A DNA stretch of 64,000 bases, taken from contig NZ_JAAXGE010000005.1 of assembly GCF_014750685.1 (NCBI RefSeq), forward strand, positions 124,001 to 188,000, written 5' to 3'. Position numbers and translations under genes: made by a program. Positions 16,681-28,403 of the stretch are shown here, one piece after another (within the stretch, counting starts at the first letter, position 1; each line of letters begins with the position of its first letter). The notes under the pieces were generated by a model that was given only the letters and a program-made list of their open reading frames with translations, did not search any database and had not been told where the DNA came from. The DNA comes from Bacteroides sp. GM023 (GTDB lineage Bacteria; Bacteroidota; Bacteroidia; Bacteroidales; Bacteroidaceae).

Positions 16681-18402
16681 ATGAAAAAAATAGCATATAT
16701 TTTAGGAGTTATTTGCGCCATGACCATGCAGTCGTGTTTAGACCTTGAGCCCAAGACGCAATTGGCCGATACCAACTATTGGGAGTCGCCCGAACATTTC
16801 AAACTCTTTGCCACCCAGTTTTATGGCTGGTCGGCAGACTTTCGATGGCTTGACGATAGTCAGCACGCCGATATTCGTTCGGACTTGTTTGCTTATAGTA
16901 CGGTGAATGTCTATAGCAATGGAACGAACAGTATTCCGTCGTCCGACAAGCACTATACCGACAATTACAATCGTATTCGCCAAACCAACACTCTGTTGCA
17001 ACAAGCCGATGCGTACGACCGACAAGCTGACATCACCACTTCGGTGGGTGAAGCTCACTTCTTCCGTGCTTATTGCTACTTCGAGTTGTTGCAGGCTTAC
17101 GGTGACCTTATTATTACCCGCACACCGCTCGATGTCGATTCGCCAGAGATGCAGAAGGCCCGCAATCCGCGTACCGAGGTGGCTGACTTTATCATTGACG
17201 ACTTAAAAGAGGCCGTCAGACTCTTACCTGTCGATAAAGCTATCAGTAGCAGCGATGAAGGCCGTCTCTCCAGCGAAGCCGCTTTGGCATTTCTTTCACG
17301 TGTAGCTCTCTATGAAGGCACATGGGAGAAATTCCACAATGGCGGTCAAAACACCGAACGTACAAAAGATTTGCTTAACACTGCGGCACAGGCAGCCCAT
17401 GATGTGATGCAAAGCGGAACATTCGAACTTTTTGCTCCTCAAGAACTGGGTACGGAAGCCTATAAGTATCTCTTCATCCTGGAAAATGAGAAGTCAAACC
17501 CTGCCAGCATCAATAAAACAGGTAATAAAGAGTATATTTTTACCCGCCGTCATGACCCCGTTCTCAACTCTATTGGTTTCAATATTACACAGGGGCGTTT
17601 GGGTAATGCTCTGTACGTCACTCGTAAAATGGCTAATATGTATCTGCAAAGTAATGGGTTACCCATCAACCCCCAAACGTGGAGTTACACAAAAGTGGAT
17701 GATGAATATAAAAACCGCGACAACCGTATGAACAATCAGCTTATGGTACCCGGACAGACCTACTGGGGTACAAACGGCGGGCGCATCAATTGGACCGGGG
17801 ACGCTGCCGAAATAGCCAATGCCTCGCATCGAAATTTCATACCTCAAACAGGTACGGGCTACTTCCCTCATAAGTGGTGTAGCGAACGCGATGGAGTGCC
17901 TACCGGTATGGAAGCTTACGACTTTCCCATCATTCGCTATGCCGAGGTGTTGTTGAACTATGCAGAAGCCGTGTTTGAACGTGATGGGCAGATATCAGAT
18001 GAAGACTTAGCTATCAGCTTGAACCTGACACGCAAACGCGTCAACCCCGAAATGCCCGACTTGACCAACGATTTTGTTACGACAAACAATCTGGATATGC
18101 GTACCGAGATTCGTCGCGAACGTACCATTGAATTTTTCGATGAGAATTTCCGCATTGATGACCTGAAACGTTGGAAAACAGCCGAAGACGAAATGCCGAT
18201 GAACCTCACCGGTGTGAAGTGGGAGGGAACCGATTTTGAAAACAGATGGCCCGATGCTTCTTTTAAGGATAAAGATGGCGAAGGTTGTATCATCCACGAG
18301 AAAGGACGCAACTGGCACGAAAAGCATTACTTGTTGCCGCTGCCCGCTGACCAACTCAAACTGAATCCCAACTTGAAACAAAATCCGGGTTGGAACCAAT
18401 AA
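16681..18402 (+). CDS. SusD-like glycan-binding surface lipoprotein, module 1
   Basis: A 573-residue RagB/SusD-family protein with a lipobox (MTMQSC, Cys about 19) and the SusD N-terminal pattern SCLDLEPKTQL. The TPR-like helices include EAHFFRAYCYFELLQAYGD, and the C-terminal SusD segment is rich in RRERTIEFFDENFRIDDLKRW. It sits on the cell surface and closes the SusC barrel over bound oligosaccharide. The frame is open from a TTG at 16669, but the ATG at 16681 begins the signal sequence and fits the 27-base gap after susC. It pairs with the Ig-like lipoprotein gene that follows. Confidence 0.94.
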   Translation: MKKIAYILGVICAMTMQSCLDLEPKTQLADTNYWESPEHFKLFATQFYGWSADFRWLDDSQHADIRSDLFAYSTVNVYSNGTNSIPSSDKHYTDNYNRIRQTNTLLQQADAYDRQADITTSVGEAHFFRAYCYFELLQAYGDLIITRTPLDVDSPEMQKARNPRTEVADFIIDDLKEAVRLLPVDKAISSSDEGRLSSEAALAFLSRVALYEGTWEKFHNGGQNTERTKDLLNTAAQAAHDVMQSGTFELFAPQELGTEAYKYLFILENEKSNPASINKTGNKEYIFTRRHDPVLNSIGFNITQGRLGNALYVTRKMANMYLQSNGLPINPQTWSYTKVDDEYKNRDNRMNNQLMVPGQTYWGTNGGRINWTGDAAEIANASHRNFIPQTGTGYFPHKWCSERDGVPTGMEAYDFPIIRYAEVLLNYAEAVFERDGQISDEDLAISLNLTRKRVNPEMPDLTNDFVTTNNLDMRTEIRRERTIEFFDENFRIDDLKRWKTAEDEMPMNLTGVKWEGTDFENRWPDASFKDKDGEGCIIHEKGRNWHEKHYLLPLPADQLKLNPNLKQNPGWNQ

Positions 18403-18436
18403 TCCATTCATCATTCATTTATAAAGTAATCGAATT

Positions 18437-19900
18437 ATGACAAACAAAAACATACTTCAAAAAGGTGCATTTGCAGCACTGATGACGAGTAGCTTGGTGA
18501 TGACCGTTTCGTGTAACGATGACGATGTATCCACCGTTTTAGACGAGAGAGTACTCGTGAAGGAAATCAGCCTTGAAGTGACTCCTGACCTGCCTCTGTT
18601 GATAGGTACTGATACATTAATAAAATATACGGTAGGCCCCGATGAAGCTTTCAACAAAGAGTTGGTATGGAAATCAACTGTGCCCGATGTAGCTACCGTA
18701 GATGCCGAAGGACGCATCACGGCAGTAAGTGCGGGTAGCACGGTCATTTCGGCCAGGCCGGCTGTAGGCTATTCTACCACTTCAACCATCAATGTGAAGG
18801 TGGTAAACGAAATTGTTCACATCGCTGATATCAATCTCACTAACGAAGAGCTTGAAGTGTTTGTTACCTCGACTTTGCCACTCACTTGGCAAACTATTCC
18901 GGCCGACCCAACTTATCCCGGGGTGATTTGGAAAAGCCTCACTCCTGATAAGGCTACCATCAATGAAAAAGGTGAAGTAAAGGGCGTAGCTGAAGGAACG
19001 GCACGTATCCAGGTTACCGCTACCGATGACAAGCATTTTACAAAAGAGTTTGAAATTAAGGTGAAGCCCATTATCTATATCGAAAGTATGGAATTCGTGA
19101 AGGAAGCCGACAAGCTGGCTTTAGGCGAAACCTATACTCCGCAGATGAATGTAATGCCGGCAGACGCTACACTATCGTACATCGCATGGGAAAGCAACAA
19201 ACCCGATGTTGTGGAAGTTGACGAAAAAGGCCGATTCGTGGCGAAGGCTTATGGCAATGCCGTGATTACCGCTTTGGCTGATTATGGTGACGGTAAACCT
19301 GTCAAAGCTACGATGAGTATTAACGTGAGTGAAGGTTTAATGAACGACCAGTTTACTATCGAGAATATGTGGCAGCCATTCGGCAGCTTTAACCACAGGG
19401 AATTTGAATGGATGAAAAACGATGGAACGCTTCGCGTCTTCCCAGGCGATGATAAGGCTTACAAGGCTATGCGCATTTGTCGCACTGGTGGATTTGGATT
19501 CAATGTAACCAACTATCCCATCTTGGCCTTTAAAGTGAAATTCCCCGAAAATGTGTTCGAAGCATCCACAAGCATGGAGTGGTATCTCGACATTTGGGGG
19601 GGAAGCGGCATTACAGTAGCCGGTAAATATGGTGAAGATACCGATAAAGGTAAAAACGCCATGGCTGTGGTAGATTGCGGTGAATATAAAGTGTTCTATG
19701 CCGACTTTACGAAGAAATTCCTCGGCTCAAAACAACAGTATATGCCAACTGCATTGACGAAGTATGATACGGTGGAACTTCAATTTTGGAAAATCTGGTA
19801 TGAAGCCAATGAAACTGGCAGTATCTATGTGGATTGGATTAAGACTTTCACATCGGAACAGGAACTGAAAAATCTGATAAAGGTTGAAAGTTCTGAATAA
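18437..19900 (+). CDS. Ig-like (BIG2) surface glycan-binding lipoprotein, module 1
   Basis: A 487-residue lipoprotein (lipobox LVMTVSC) at the SusE/F position of the operon. Three bacterial Ig-like group 2 (BIG2) repeats are visible at about residues 40-110, 125-205 and 210-285, each with the pattern W-(K/E)-S-x-x-P-D-V/K-A-x-V-(D/N)-E-x-G. The last about 185 residues form a separate beta-rich domain (QFWKIWYEANETGSIYVDWIK) that could bind carbohydrate. The role is inferred from position: a surface glycan-binding protein that helps deliver substrate to SusCD. It is paralogous in layout to the protein encoded at 34065. Confidence 0.85.
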   Translation: MTNKNILQKGAFAALMTSSLVMTVSCNDDDVSTVLDERVLVKEISLEVTPDLPLLIGTDTLIKYTVGPDEAFNKELVWKSTVPDVATVDAEGRITAVSAGSTVISARPAVGYSTTSTINVKVVNEIVHIADINLTNEELEVFVTSTLPLTWQTIPADPTYPGVIWKSLTPDKATINEKGEVKGVAEGTARIQVTATDDKHFTKEFEIKVKPIIYIESMEFVKEADKLALGETYTPQMNVMPADATLSYIAWESNKPDVVEVDEKGRFVAKAYGNAVITALADYGDGKPVKATMSINVSEGLMNDQFTIENMWQPFGSFNHREFEWMKNDGTLRVFPGDDKAYKAMRICRTGGFGFNVTNYPILAFKVKFPENVFEASTSMEWYLDIWGGSGITVAGKYGEDTDKGKNAMAVVDCGEYKVFYADFTKKFLGSKQQYMPTALTKYDTVELQFWKIWYEANETGSIYVDWIKTFTSEQELKNLIKVESSE

Positions 19901-19953
19901 TTGTAACCGACTTCTCAGAAAACTGATTGAATAACAAAATGAAATTTGAATGT

Positions 19954-21219
19954 ATGAAAAATCTGATTTATACCTTCGTGGGCAACATAGCGCTTGTGTT
20001 ATTGACCAGCTGCAGTGCCGAGTTCGAGAACGGAACTCCCGAACCGTGGCAACGCGAAATTAACCCCAATGAAAATTATGAGTACACCATCAAGCATCCT
20101 TGTCTGGTGAACACCGAAGCCGACTTTGAACGTGCACGCCGCAAAGTGAATGAACGCGCCGAACCTTGGATTAGCGGCTGGCAAAAATTGTGCGATAGCC
20201 GATTTGCCCAACTGAGCTACAATTCAAATCCGCAAGAGGAAATTGTGCGCCACTCGCAAGGCGGGAACTTTAATACGGCTGCTTTCGATGCCGGCGCCGC
20301 TTATCAGTTGGCTTTACGTTGGAAAATTTCGGGGGATGAAGATTACGCCAAAGCGGCTATTAAAATTCTGAACGGATGGGCTAAGACTTGTAAGGGGGTG
20401 AATTATAAAACATGGCCTGACGACAGCCATCGCCTGCTTGCCGCCGGATTCATCGGTTACCAGTTTGCTGCTCCCGCTGAACTGATGCGCGACTATGAAG
20501 GCTGGAAAACCGAAGATTTCGAAATCTTCAAGAAATGGATAGATAAAACTTTCTATCCCATCTGCGATGATTTCTTAGATAACCACTTTAACTCTTCAGC
20601 TATTGCGGGCTGGATGAGTTGGGACCTGCCCGCCATGCTCACCATTCTTTCTATCGGTGTGCTGAACGATGACGATGCCAAGATAAAACAAGCCTTGGAG
20701 TTTTTCTATCACGGAAAAGGTATGGGCTGCATCGAGTGGTCGGTGAAAGGTATGCACGAAGACCCGGAGGGAAAAGTGAAAGGCAGACATTTGGCACAGA
20801 GTCAGGAGATGGGACGTGACCAAGGACACGCTACTCTCAACGTAGGATTGCACGCTTACTTCTGCCGTACAGCCTATAACATGGGTATTGACCTTTTCGC
20901 CTACAATGACAACATCATTCTCGACCTCTGCGAATACACGGCTAAGTACAACCTGACTTCGACCGAAGATGTAGAGATGCCCTTCGAACCTTACTATCAC
21001 CCCAAGTATGGCTGGCATGAGAAGGTATCGGCCGACGGTAAAGGCCGTGCCCGTCCGGGATGGGAACTTCTTTATAACCATTATGCCAAGGTGAAACGTC
21101 TGAATGCGCCTTATTCACAAGCCTTTGCCGAAAAAGAACGTCCCGAAGGATATGGTGAGCGTGGTACTGCCGAAGCCGGTGATTTGGGATTTGGAACATT
21201 ATTGTATACTGAAGAATAA
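19954..21219 (+). CDS. Alginate_lyase-fold (PL38-like) polysaccharide lyase lipoprotein, module 1
   Basis: A 421-residue lipoprotein (lipobox LLTSC) with the (alpha/alpha)-barrel alginate_lyase fold of PL5/PL38-type enzymes. PL38 members act on glucuronan or alginate by beta-elimination. Recognisable segments are AFDAGAAYQLALRWKISGD, the GRDQGHA motif (about residues 287-293) and a late GWELLYNHYAKVK shared with the paralog at 35659. A candidate catalytic stretch that reads HYWSNWDL in the paralog is AGWMSWDL here, so activity could differ. In-frame starts at 19927 (TTG) and ATG 19939 also exist; 19954 begins the signal peptide. It ends the module-1 operon; a hairpin follows. Confidence 0.75.
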   Translation: MKNLIYTFVGNIALVLLTSCSAEFENGTPEPWQREINPNENYEYTIKHPCLVNTEADFERARRKVNERAEPWISGWQKLCDSRFAQLSYNSNPQEEIVRHSQGGNFNTAAFDAGAAYQLALRWKISGDEDYAKAAIKILNGWAKTCKGVNYKTWPDDSHRLLAAGFIGYQFAAPAELMRDYEGWKTEDFEIFKKWIDKTFYPICDDFLDNHFNSSAIAGWMSWDLPAMLTILSIGVLNDDDAKIKQALEFFYHGKGMGCIEWSVKGMHEDPEGKVKGRHLAQSQEMGRDQGHATLNVGLHAYFCRTAYNMGIDLFAYNDNIILDLCEYTAKYNLTSTEDVEMPFEPYYHPKYGWHEKVSADGKGRARPGWELLYNHYAKVKRLNAPYSQAFAEKERPEGYGERGTAEAGDLGFGTLLYTEE

Positions 21220-21243
21220 CTTTTAGAGATTCTCCTGCTGATT

Positions 21244-21280
21244 TCAAGGAGTTAAGAAGTCAGGCTTCTTAACTCCTTGA
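21244..21280 (+). terminator. Strong hairpin after module 1
   Basis: A perfect 16-base-pair stem (arms 21244-21259 and 21265-21280; arm TCAAGGAGTTAAGAAG) with a 5-base loop lies between the lyase stop and the GH2 start. No T-run follows, so it may act as an mRNA-stabilising or processing element instead of a full terminator, allowing GH2 expression. Confidence 0.6.
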
Positions 21281-21293
21281 TACTCTCCGCTGA

Positions 21294-24458
<3,165 letters not shown>

Positions 24459-24489
24459 TGTTTTTTTTGAGTGACGTTTGAGTAAATAT

Positions 24490-24543
24490 AATCGTCTTTT
24501 CGTATTTGTTTATTAAACATATAGCAGATATGAAGAGACGATT
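24490..24543. terminator. 12-bp inverted repeat followed by T-run after GH2
   Basis: AATCGTCTTTTC (24490-24501) pairs with GAAGAGACGATT (24532-24543) with one G-T pair, followed by three more T. The loop is 30 bases, long for a classical terminator. It lies 39 bases before the regulator's -7 element, so it may also be regulatory. Confidence 0.45.
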
Positions 24544-24581
24544 TTTAATAAAAGAAGTATTCTTCTTTGGAGATTTTTATG

Positions 24582-24589
24582 TAAGTTTG
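24582..24589 (+). promoter_or_regulatory. -7 promoter element of propeller-AraC regulator 2
   Basis: TAAGTTTG matches TAnnTTTG, 33 bases before the GTG start at 24623. Its context resembles that of the copy-1 regulator (TTTTATGTA-R-GTTTG). Confidence 0.55.
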
Positions 24590-24622
24590 TCACATGTTTA
24601 ATATGAGAAGAGCTGTAAACAG

Positions 24623-27448
24623 GTGAAAGACACGATTAAATATCTGATTTTTTTAATAATATATTTGGTTTGCGGTGTCAATCTGCAAGCCCAGAATTAT
24701 ACATTTCGTAATGTCGTCATGTCCGACGGACTTTCCGGATTGTTGGTGAATGCTATTTATAAAGATTCGGAAGGCTTCGTTTGGTTGGGAACTGATAACT
24801 GTCTCGACCGTTTTGATGGCGTGAAAGTGCGTCATTTTGAATTCCGGGGCATTGAATCGGGGAGAAAGAAACGTGTGAACAGCGTTACGGAAACAGCCAA
24901 TAAACAACTTTGGGTAGGAAATGGTATAGGACTTTGGCGGCTGAACCGCACTAACAGCCAATTGGACAGGATTGTCCCCGAAAAGATAGACTTTGCTGTA
25001 AATACATTGCTGGCTGATGGAGATATTCTTTATATCGGTACGGAGAAAGGTTTGTTTATCCATAAAGACGGTCAGTTGCTTCAAGTCCTGACAGACCGGA
25101 ATATGCTCGCCGCCTGTAACAGAATCATGGATATTTGCCTGAATGAAGATAAAACCGTATTATGGCTGGCTACAGTGCAAGGCTTGTATTCTTATTCGCT
25201 GAAAGATGGAAAGATTGATTCCTGGCATTTTCAGGAGAATGTACCCGAAGCAGATTATTTCCGTTGTCTGACTCGAATCGGGGAAACGCTCTATCTCGGT
25301 ACAATGAGCCAGGGGGTAGTACGTTTCGATATAAAAAAGAAAGCATTCTCTCATACAGTATCTTTGGGGTGTGATGTCATTTCCGATATTTCCAGCGATG
25401 GGAAAGAGACTGTGTATATAGCTACTGATGGCAATGGCGTCCATTTTCTTTCGCATAAAGACCAACAAGTGACACGCCGTTTTTATCACGATCTCAATGA
25501 TAAGGAAGGAATTCGCAGTAATTCTGTCTACTCTTTGCTTGTAGATGATAGAGGTGCTGTCTGGGTGGGGCATTTTCAGGCAGGGCTAGATTATTCGCTC
25601 TATCAGAACGGACTTTTCCGTACCTATGTTTATCCGCCTTTGTTCAACTCGGCCAACCTTTCCATTCGCTCTTTCGTAAACAGGGGACAGGAGAAAGTAA
25701 TCGGTTCGCGTGACGGTTTGTTTTATATAAATGAAGTTACCGGAGTAGTAAAGAGTTTTGTAAAACCCGTCCTAACCTCGGATTTGATACTGACAATCAG
25801 TTTCTATCAAGGAGAATATTATATCGGTACGTATGGTGGAGGTATGATGGTGCTGAATCCGGAGACGCTGTCTCTTAAATATTTTGCACAGGGTGATACG
25901 GAGCTTTTCCAAAAAGGACATATATTCTGTGTGAAACCGGATGCAAAGGGAAATCTTTGGATAGGAACTTCGCAAGGATTGTTTAGTTATAACGGGCAGA
26001 CAAAACAGATAAAGCATTTCACCAGTGCCAACTCCCAGTTGCCGGAAGGTAACGTTTATGAGGTCAGTTTTGATTCCACCGGCAAAGGGTGGATTGCTAC
26101 GGAAACCGGTATGTGTATTTATGACCCGGCTTCCCAAAGTTTACGTTCCAATGTCTTTCCCGAAGGATTTGTGAACAAGGATAAAGTGCGCACCATTTAT
26201 GAAGACTCCGAACATAACCTTTATTTTATCCGTGAGAAAGGGAGCTTGTTTACATCAACCTTGACGATGGATCGTTTTCGTAATCAATCTGTATTTTCCA
26301 CGCTTCCCGACAATTCTTTGATGGCGATTGTAGAAGATAATCAAGGTTGGTTGTGGGTAGGCTGTAATGACGGCTTGCTGCGTATCAAAAAGGAAGGGGA
26401 GGAGTATGACGCTTTCACTTTCAATGATGGAGTGCCCGGGCCGACTTTTACTAATGGAGCTGCTTATAAGGACGAGCATGGAATATTATGGTTTGGCAAT
26501 ACGAAAGGGCTGATATCTGTCGATCCAAAACGGGTGGATGAAGTGCGGGGTAAAGTCCGTCCGATTGTATTTACGGATATATTAGCCAATGGAGTTCCTT
26601 TCACCAGTCCGTCCTTGAAATATAATCAGAATAATCTGACTTTCTGTTTCACAGATTTTGCCTATGGCCTGCCTTCCGCATTGCTGTACGAATATCGCTT
26701 GGAAGGCGTTGATAAAGATTGGAAACTATTGGCTGCGCAGAACGAAGTTTCTTATTATGGACTTTCTTCCGGGACGTATACATTCCGTATTCGTCTTCCG
26801 GGAAATGAGCAGTCGGAAGCTACTTGTCAAGTGACAGTCTGTCCTATGATACCTTGGTGGGGTTGGGCGCTTTCCGTTTTATTAATTGTAGGAATCATAG
26901 CCTTTATACGGTATTATGTATGGAAACGCATACGTCGTTTGCCTGCTTCTTCTGTTGCTTCATCGGCTTCAGTATCAGCAGAGGAAATACAACAGAAAGA
27001 GCAATCGGTGGAACAGCCGGAAGTGATTTCTGAGCAACAACCTTCCACTGCCGAAGAGAAATATAAGACTAATAGGCTAACTGAAGAGGAGTGTAAAGAG
27101 CTTCATAAGAAACTGGTGGCTTATGTGGAGAAAGAAAAGCCTTATATTAATCCCGATTTGAAAATGGGTGACTTGGCTTCTGCTTTGGATACTTCTTCAC
27201 ATTCATTATCGTACCTTTTGAACCAATATCTTAATCAGTCTTACTATGATTTTATAAACGAATACCGTGTCACCCAATTCAAAAAATGGGTAGCAGATAG
27301 CAAATATTCCCGCTATACATTGACTGCACTGGCAGAACTCTGTGGATTTAGTTCGCGTGCATCTTTCTTCCGGTCATTCAAAAAGAGTACAGGAGTTACT
27401 CCGAATGAATATATCCGTAGCATCGGAGGTACTGCCAAGGAAGAATAA
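24623..27448 (+). CDS. Membrane one-component regulator: Reg_prop propeller, Y_Y_Y, TM, AraC
   Basis: A 941-residue inner-membrane regulator. The signal peptide (about 1-22) is followed by Reg_prop propeller repeats (such as DSEGFVWLGTDNCLDRFDG and DAKGNLWIGTSQGLFSYNG) to about 640, then a Y_Y_Y domain (EYRLEGVDKDW, SSGTYTFRIRLP) to about 740. One span lies at about 744-766, then a Gln/Glu-rich linker and an AraC DNA-binding domain (about 830-935; CGFSSRASFFRSFKKSTGV). The sensor half is that of hybrid two-component systems (HTCS), which run to about 1300-1400 residues, but the kinase, ATPase and receiver domains are absent. Ligand binding must therefore control DNA binding directly, perhaps through dimerisation. 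The start is GTG; ATG at 24603 is out of frame. The likely targets are the sigma/susCD operons of this locus. Confidence 0.88.
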   Translation: MKDTIKYLIFLIIYLVCGVNLQAQNYTFRNVVMSDGLSGLLVNAIYKDSEGFVWLGTDNCLDRFDGVKVRHFEFRGIESGRKKRVNSVTETANKQLWVGNGIGLWRLNRTNSQLDRIVPEKIDFAVNTLLADGDILYIGTEKGLFIHKDGQLLQVLTDRNMLAACNRIMDICLNEDKTVLWLATVQGLYSYSLKDGKIDSWHFQENVPEADYFRCLTRIGETLYLGTMSQGVVRFDIKKKAFSHTVSLGCDVISDISSDGKETVYIATDGNGVHFLSHKDQQVTRRFYHDLNDKEGIRSNSVYSLLVDDRGAVWVGHFQAGLDYSLYQNGLFRTYVYPPLFNSANLSIRSFVNRGQEKVIGSRDGLFYINEVTGVVKSFVKPVLTSDLILTISFYQGEYYIGTYGGGMMVLNPETLSLKYFAQGDTELFQKGHIFCVKPDAKGNLWIGTSQGLFSYNGQTKQIKHFTSANSQLPEGNVYEVSFDSTGKGWIATETGMCIYDPASQSLRSNVFPEGFVNKDKVRTIYEDSEHNLYFIREKGSLFTSTLTMDRFRNQSVFSTLPDNSLMAIVEDNQGWLWVGCNDGLLRIKKEGEEYDAFTFNDGVPGPTFTNGAAYKDEHGILWFGNTKGLISVDPKRVDEVRGKVRPIVFTDILANGVPFTSPSLKYNQNNLTFCFTDFAYGLPSALLYEYRLEGVDKDWKLLAAQNEVSYYGLSSGTYTFRIRLPGNEQSEATCQVTVCPMIPWWGWALSVLLIVGIIAFIRYYVWKRIRRLPASSVASSASVSAEEIQQKEQSVEQPEVISEQQPSTAEEKYKTNRLTEEECKELHKKLVAYVEKEKPYINPDLKMGDLASALDTSSHSLSYLLNQYLNQSYYDFINEYRVTQFKKWVADSKYSRYTLTALAELCGFSSRASFFRSFKKSTGVTPNEYIRSIGGTAKEE

Positions 27449-27579
27449 GTACTTCTTTCATTGGTTTCATGTACATCATTCACATCTATCCTGTACTTGA
27501 TTCACTCCAATGTTGTACATGTTTGTCATCTCTCTTGTACTGGTTTTATTCCGTTCTTGTACTTATCCGGATTTAAACC
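27448..27579 (+). repeat. Six-unit degenerate tandem array, exact 22-base period (TGTAC motif)
   Basis: TGTAC occurs at 27470, 27492, 27514, 27536 and 27558, each exactly 22 bases apart. An AGTAC at 27448, overlapping the stop codon of the regulator gene, is in phase. The rest of each unit is degenerate but T/C-rich, with TTCA or TTCT-like segments. A single similar unit (TGTACCTTTCAC) follows the copy-1 regulator at 12661. Confidence 0.75.
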
Positions 27580-27619
27580 GCTATTTGTCCGTATTTAGTA
27601 CTGTGGGAAGGTGTGCTTT

Positions 27620-27951
27620 CTACTGACATTACTGACAACTGACACTTTGTGCTTATTTGTCAGCGGTTTTATATGTTTATGTGTTTGTTGTTGCTTGATA
27701 ATCAATTAAATATCTCTTATTTGTAGAACCGATAGATACCGCTGATTATTCCATTATTTTATTTTTGTCAGTGGCCTTCTATATCTTATTATGTTGATAT
27801 AAATCAAATATATGATACCTTTTGGAAGTTAGTAGGTATTATGCGATAAAATATACAGGAAGGTAATAATTGGATACATTTTCTCTTTTAACATAGAAAG
27901 AATTTCAAAAGAAATAGGCATAAAGGTGTCAGTTGTCAGTTGTGTCAGTAG
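27620..27951. repeat. Imperfect inverted repeat pair (26-41 bases) around a 250-base AT-rich segment
   Basis: 27620-27645 and 27926-27951 are reverse complements at 24 of 26 positions. Each is built from CTGACA units (for example ACTGACAACTGACAC). The match continues inward with one indel to about 27659 and 27911. The enclosed segment has a TATTTTTG at 27760-27767 and two near-repeats TTTGTCAGYGG at about 27657 and 27763. It may be a MITE-like remnant, an invertible segment or a complex binding region. The module-1 equivalent lacks it. Confidence 0.6.
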
Positions 27952-28216
27952 GTTTTCTTTGAGTTTGTTTATTATGTGGTTGATATATAGTGTATTATGT
28001 GAATTTATGTCTACGGTGAGACTGACTGAAATGCGTTTTTGTTACTGACATTCTAAACGTTAATTTTAGAATTATGGAGTAGTAATTATTATTTATATAA
28101 TTTTTCGACCCTATTTCTCAACTTATTTTCTCCGGTTGCAAAGGTTAGTTGCGACATTATATTCTGCCAAATAGCTATTGATGATAAGAAATGAGTTCTA
28201 ATACTTCTTATATGGG

Positions 28217-28256
28217 CATAATTGAGTCTCATTTTATAAAGTGAGACTCAATTATG
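28217..28256. promoter_or_regulatory. GAGTCTCA inverted repeat upstream of ECF sigma gene 2
   Basis: A perfect 15-base-pair inverted repeat (CATAATTGAGTCTCA at 28217-28231, complement at 28242-28256) with a 10-base AT-rich spacer. It lies 108 bases before the sigma-gene -7 element. Its core is shared with 12704-12729 in module 1. Confidence 0.65.
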
Positions 28257-28364
28257 ATAGTGGGTAATGCGTTGATTATTAATGTTATAACTTTAAATAA
28301 GTCTATCTAGATTCGTTGAGATTGATCCGTCCTATTTTCAGGATGTTATATCCGAAATCCCCTC

Positions 28365-28372
28365 TATATTTG
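28365..28372 (+). promoter_or_regulatory. -7 promoter element of ECF sigma gene 2
   Basis: TATATTTG within CCCTCTATATTTGC, the same 14-base core as at 12842-12855 in module 1. It shows that the in-frame GTG at 28377 is too close to the promoter to be the start; ATG 28404 fits. CCGTCCTATT lies at 28327-28336. Confidence 0.6.
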
Positions 28373-28403
28373 CATCGTGATCAAAACCGAAAAAGATAGT
28401 ATT

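Larger units (their letters stand above)
27449..28403. other. 955-base gene-free interval of module 2
   Basis: No credible coding frame in either strand. It holds the TGTAC array (27448-27579), a region with an inverted repeat pair and many CTGACA/TGTCAG motifs (27620-27951), AT-rich sequence without recognised elements (27952-28216, apart from one more TTACTGACATT near 28042), the GAGTCTCA inverted repeat (28217-28256) and the sigma-gene promoter (28365-28372). The equivalent interval in module 1 is only 231 bases, so about 700 bases are extra here. Confidence 0.7.

Noticed and set aside
27448..27579. CRISPR or tandem-coding repeat from TGTAC units
   Set aside because: Units are contiguous without spacers and there is no open frame with a repeated peptide.
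28377..28403. GTG start for ECF sigma 2
   Set aside because: It would begin five bases after the -7 element, at the likely transcription start; ATG 28404 aligns with the paralog.
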